Source: an uncultured Synergistales bacterium (GTDB taxonomy: Bacteria; Synergistota; Synergistia; Synergistales; Aminobacteriaceae). Taken from it: 8,023 bases of DNA. Positions 6,859-8,023 of this stretch are shown piece by piece. The first letter of the stretch is position 1. Each line of letters opens with the position of its first letter. The translations under genes were made by a program, and so were the position numbers. The notes beneath the pieces are model-generated. The model searched no databases. It was not told where the DNA came from and saw nothing but the letters and a program-made list of their open reading frames with translations. The DNA lies in the NCBI GenBank assembly GCA_937957815.1, contig CALFXN010000647.1:1-8023 (forward strand). The letters are read 5' to 3'.

Positions 6859-8023
6859 ATGAACATCGCCGAGTATTCGATCCGCAAAAAGACGATCACG
6901 TGGTTCCTCGTCCTCCTCCTCTCGCTCGGAGGCATTGCCGCCTATACGGGCCTCGGCAAGCTCGAGGATCCGTCGTTCACGATCAAGACGGCGGTCGTGA
7001 GCACGGCGTACACGGGAGCCTCGCCCGTCGAGGTGGAGCAGGAGGTTACCGAGGTCATCGAGAGCGCGATCCAGCAGCTCGGACAGGTGGACAAGGTCCG
7101 CTCCCTCTCGCAGGAGGGGGCGTCCGTGATCTACGTGGACATCAAGGATACCTTCACCGGAAAGGACCTCCCCCAGATCTGGGACGAACTCCGGCGCAAG
7201 GTCGGCGACGTCCAGAGAATGCTCCCGCCCGGAGCGGGACCGTCGCTCGTCAATGACGACTACGGCGACGTCTTCGGCGTCTACTTCGCGCTCACGGGGA
7301 AGGGGTACACGCCGAGAGAGCTCGAGGACTTCGCGATCCGGCTCCGCAAGGAACTCCTGCTCGTCCCGGGAGTCGCGAACGTCAGAATCGCGGGCGCCCA
7401 GCGGGAAGCCGTCTATGTCGAACTCTCCCGGACACGGATGGCGCAGCTCGGAATTTCGCTCCAGGAGATCTTCGACACGCTCAAGGCGCAGAACGTCGTG
7501 GCCTCGGCGGGCAAAGTGAAGGCCGGAACGGACTATATCCGGATCGACCCGACGGGAACGTTTTCGTCGCCGAAGCAGATCGAATCGCTGCTGCTCCTGG
7601 GCTCGTCCGGCAACATGATCCGGCTCGGAGACATCGCAACCGTCACGAGGGGATACGTCGACCCGTCGCGCGCGCTTATGCGCTTCAACGGAGAACCCGC
7701 GATCGGCATCGGGATCTCCAACGTCAGGGGCGGCAACGTCATCACGATGGGAGACGCCGTCAGACAGCGGCTCAGGGAACTCGAGCCGGAGACCCCGGTC
7801 GGGATGCGCCTCGGGCTGATCTACTACCAGTCGGATACGGTCCGCGACACGATCAACAACTTCATCGTCAACCTGCTCGAATCGCTCGTGATCGTCATCG
7901 GCCTCCTTCTCGTCTTCATGGGGCTCCGCAGCGGGATGCTCATCGGCGCGGTACTGCTGCTCACGATCCTCGCGACGTTCGTCGTCATGAGAATGGTTCA
8001 CATCGATCTCCACAGCATCTCGC
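6859..8023 (+). CDS. RND-family efflux transporter permease, N-terminal part (runs off right edge)
   Basis: Inner-membrane proton-driven pump subunit. Only the first 388 residues of an expected roughly 1,000-1,050 are in the window, with no stop codon. TM1 is at about 12-32 (TITWFLVLLLSLGGIAAYTGL). The KLEDPSF motif (34-40), YTGASPVEVEQEVTEVIESAI (51-71) and VRSLSQEGASVIYVDI (80-95) form the first porter subdomain. LVNDDYGDVFGVYFALTGKGY (130-150) and the GVANVRIAGAQREAVYVEL to LGISLQEIFDTLKAQN segment (171-212) follow the AcrB plan. IRLGDIATVTRGYVDPSRA (254-272) precedes TM2 and TM3 (about 334-378). The pattern is of the multidrug (HAE1-like) branch rather than the metal-exporting CzcA branch, but the proton-relay Asp residues of TM4 lie beyond the window, so this is tentative. 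AGGGGG lies eight bases before the ATG, and the adaptor gene ends 12 bases upstream. No outer-membrane factor is seen here. Confidence 0.95.
   Translation, partial: MNIAEYSIRKKTITWFLVLLLSLGGIAAYTGLGKLEDPSFTIKTAVVSTAYTGASPVEVEQEVTEVIESAIQQLGQVDKVRSLSQEGASVIYVDIKDTFTGKDLPQIWDELRRKVGDVQRMLPPGAGPSLVNDDYGDVFGVYFALTGKGYTPRELEDFAIRLRKELLLVPGVANVRIAGAQREAVYVELSRTRMAQLGISLQEIFDTLKAQNVVASAGKVKAGTDYIRIDPTGTFSSPKQIESLLLLGSSGNMIRLGDIATVTRGYVDPSRALMRFNGEPAIGIGISNVRGGNVITMGDAVRQRLRELEPETPVGMRLGLIYYQSDTVRDTINNFIVNLLESLVIVIGLLLVFMGLRSGMLIGAVLLLTILATFVVMRMVHIDLHSIS

Noticed and set aside
3927..7256. Open plus-strand frame of about 1,100 codons across the channel, adaptor and pump genes
   Set aside because: It crosses three well-supported genes and two gene junctions, has a low-complexity Arg-rich composition, and matches no family I recognise. 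GC-rich codon bias removes stops in this frame.
5539..8013. Open minus-strand frame of about 820 codons opposite the adaptor and pump genes
   Set aside because: It is antisense to two clear genes and its Asp/Arg/Val-rich composition is typical of a reverse-strand shadow of high-GC coding sequence. No domain or ribosome binding site supports it.

Overview
The window is a GC-rich stretch (above 60% by eye) from a diderm (Gram-negative-type) bacterium. The evidence for two membranes is a lipobox protein, an RND pump with its periplasmic adaptor, and a channel with a large exported domain. The lineage cannot be fixed from sequence alone. The left edge is not biological: bases 10-43 are an Illumina read-2/index adapter, with what looks like library index bases before it, so this is a contig end and genomic DNA begins at base 44.

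Layout: bases 44-336 (minus strand) hold the N-terminal 97 residues of a TetR-family repressor, cut by the contig end. Its control region is easy to read: a near-consensus minus-strand promoter (TTGACA, 16 bp, TATACT) followed by a perfect 16-bp palindrome (358-373) just upstream of its Shine-Dalgarno, which suggests autorepression. Everything to the right is on the plus strand. A DUF4403-family putative lipoprotein (572-2029) follows an extended -10 promoter. Then come a short-form malic enzyme (2082-3266) and, 19 bp later, an MscS-family channel with a signal peptide and a roughly 400-residue exported helical domain (3286-5508). A second extended -10 promoter overlaps the channel's stop codon and should drive an RND efflux operon: an HlyD-type membrane fusion protein (5542-6846) and an RND inner-membrane permease (6859 to the right edge, incomplete).

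How the genes fit together: most products act in the envelope (DUF4403 protein, channel, adaptor and pump). The malic enzyme, a cytosolic carbon and redox enzyme, is the exception, and its place between them is probably ordinary operon packing. The efflux pair has no outer-membrane factor inside the window; one may lie to the right. The TetR palindrome is not repeated before the pump genes, so nothing here shows that the truncated TetR controls them. I see no mobile element, CRISPR array, RNA gene or clearly new system. The most unusual items are the adapter, the promoter built into a stop codon, the duplicated architecture of the DUF4403 protein, the domain plan of the channel, and a paired motif in the adaptor hairpin.
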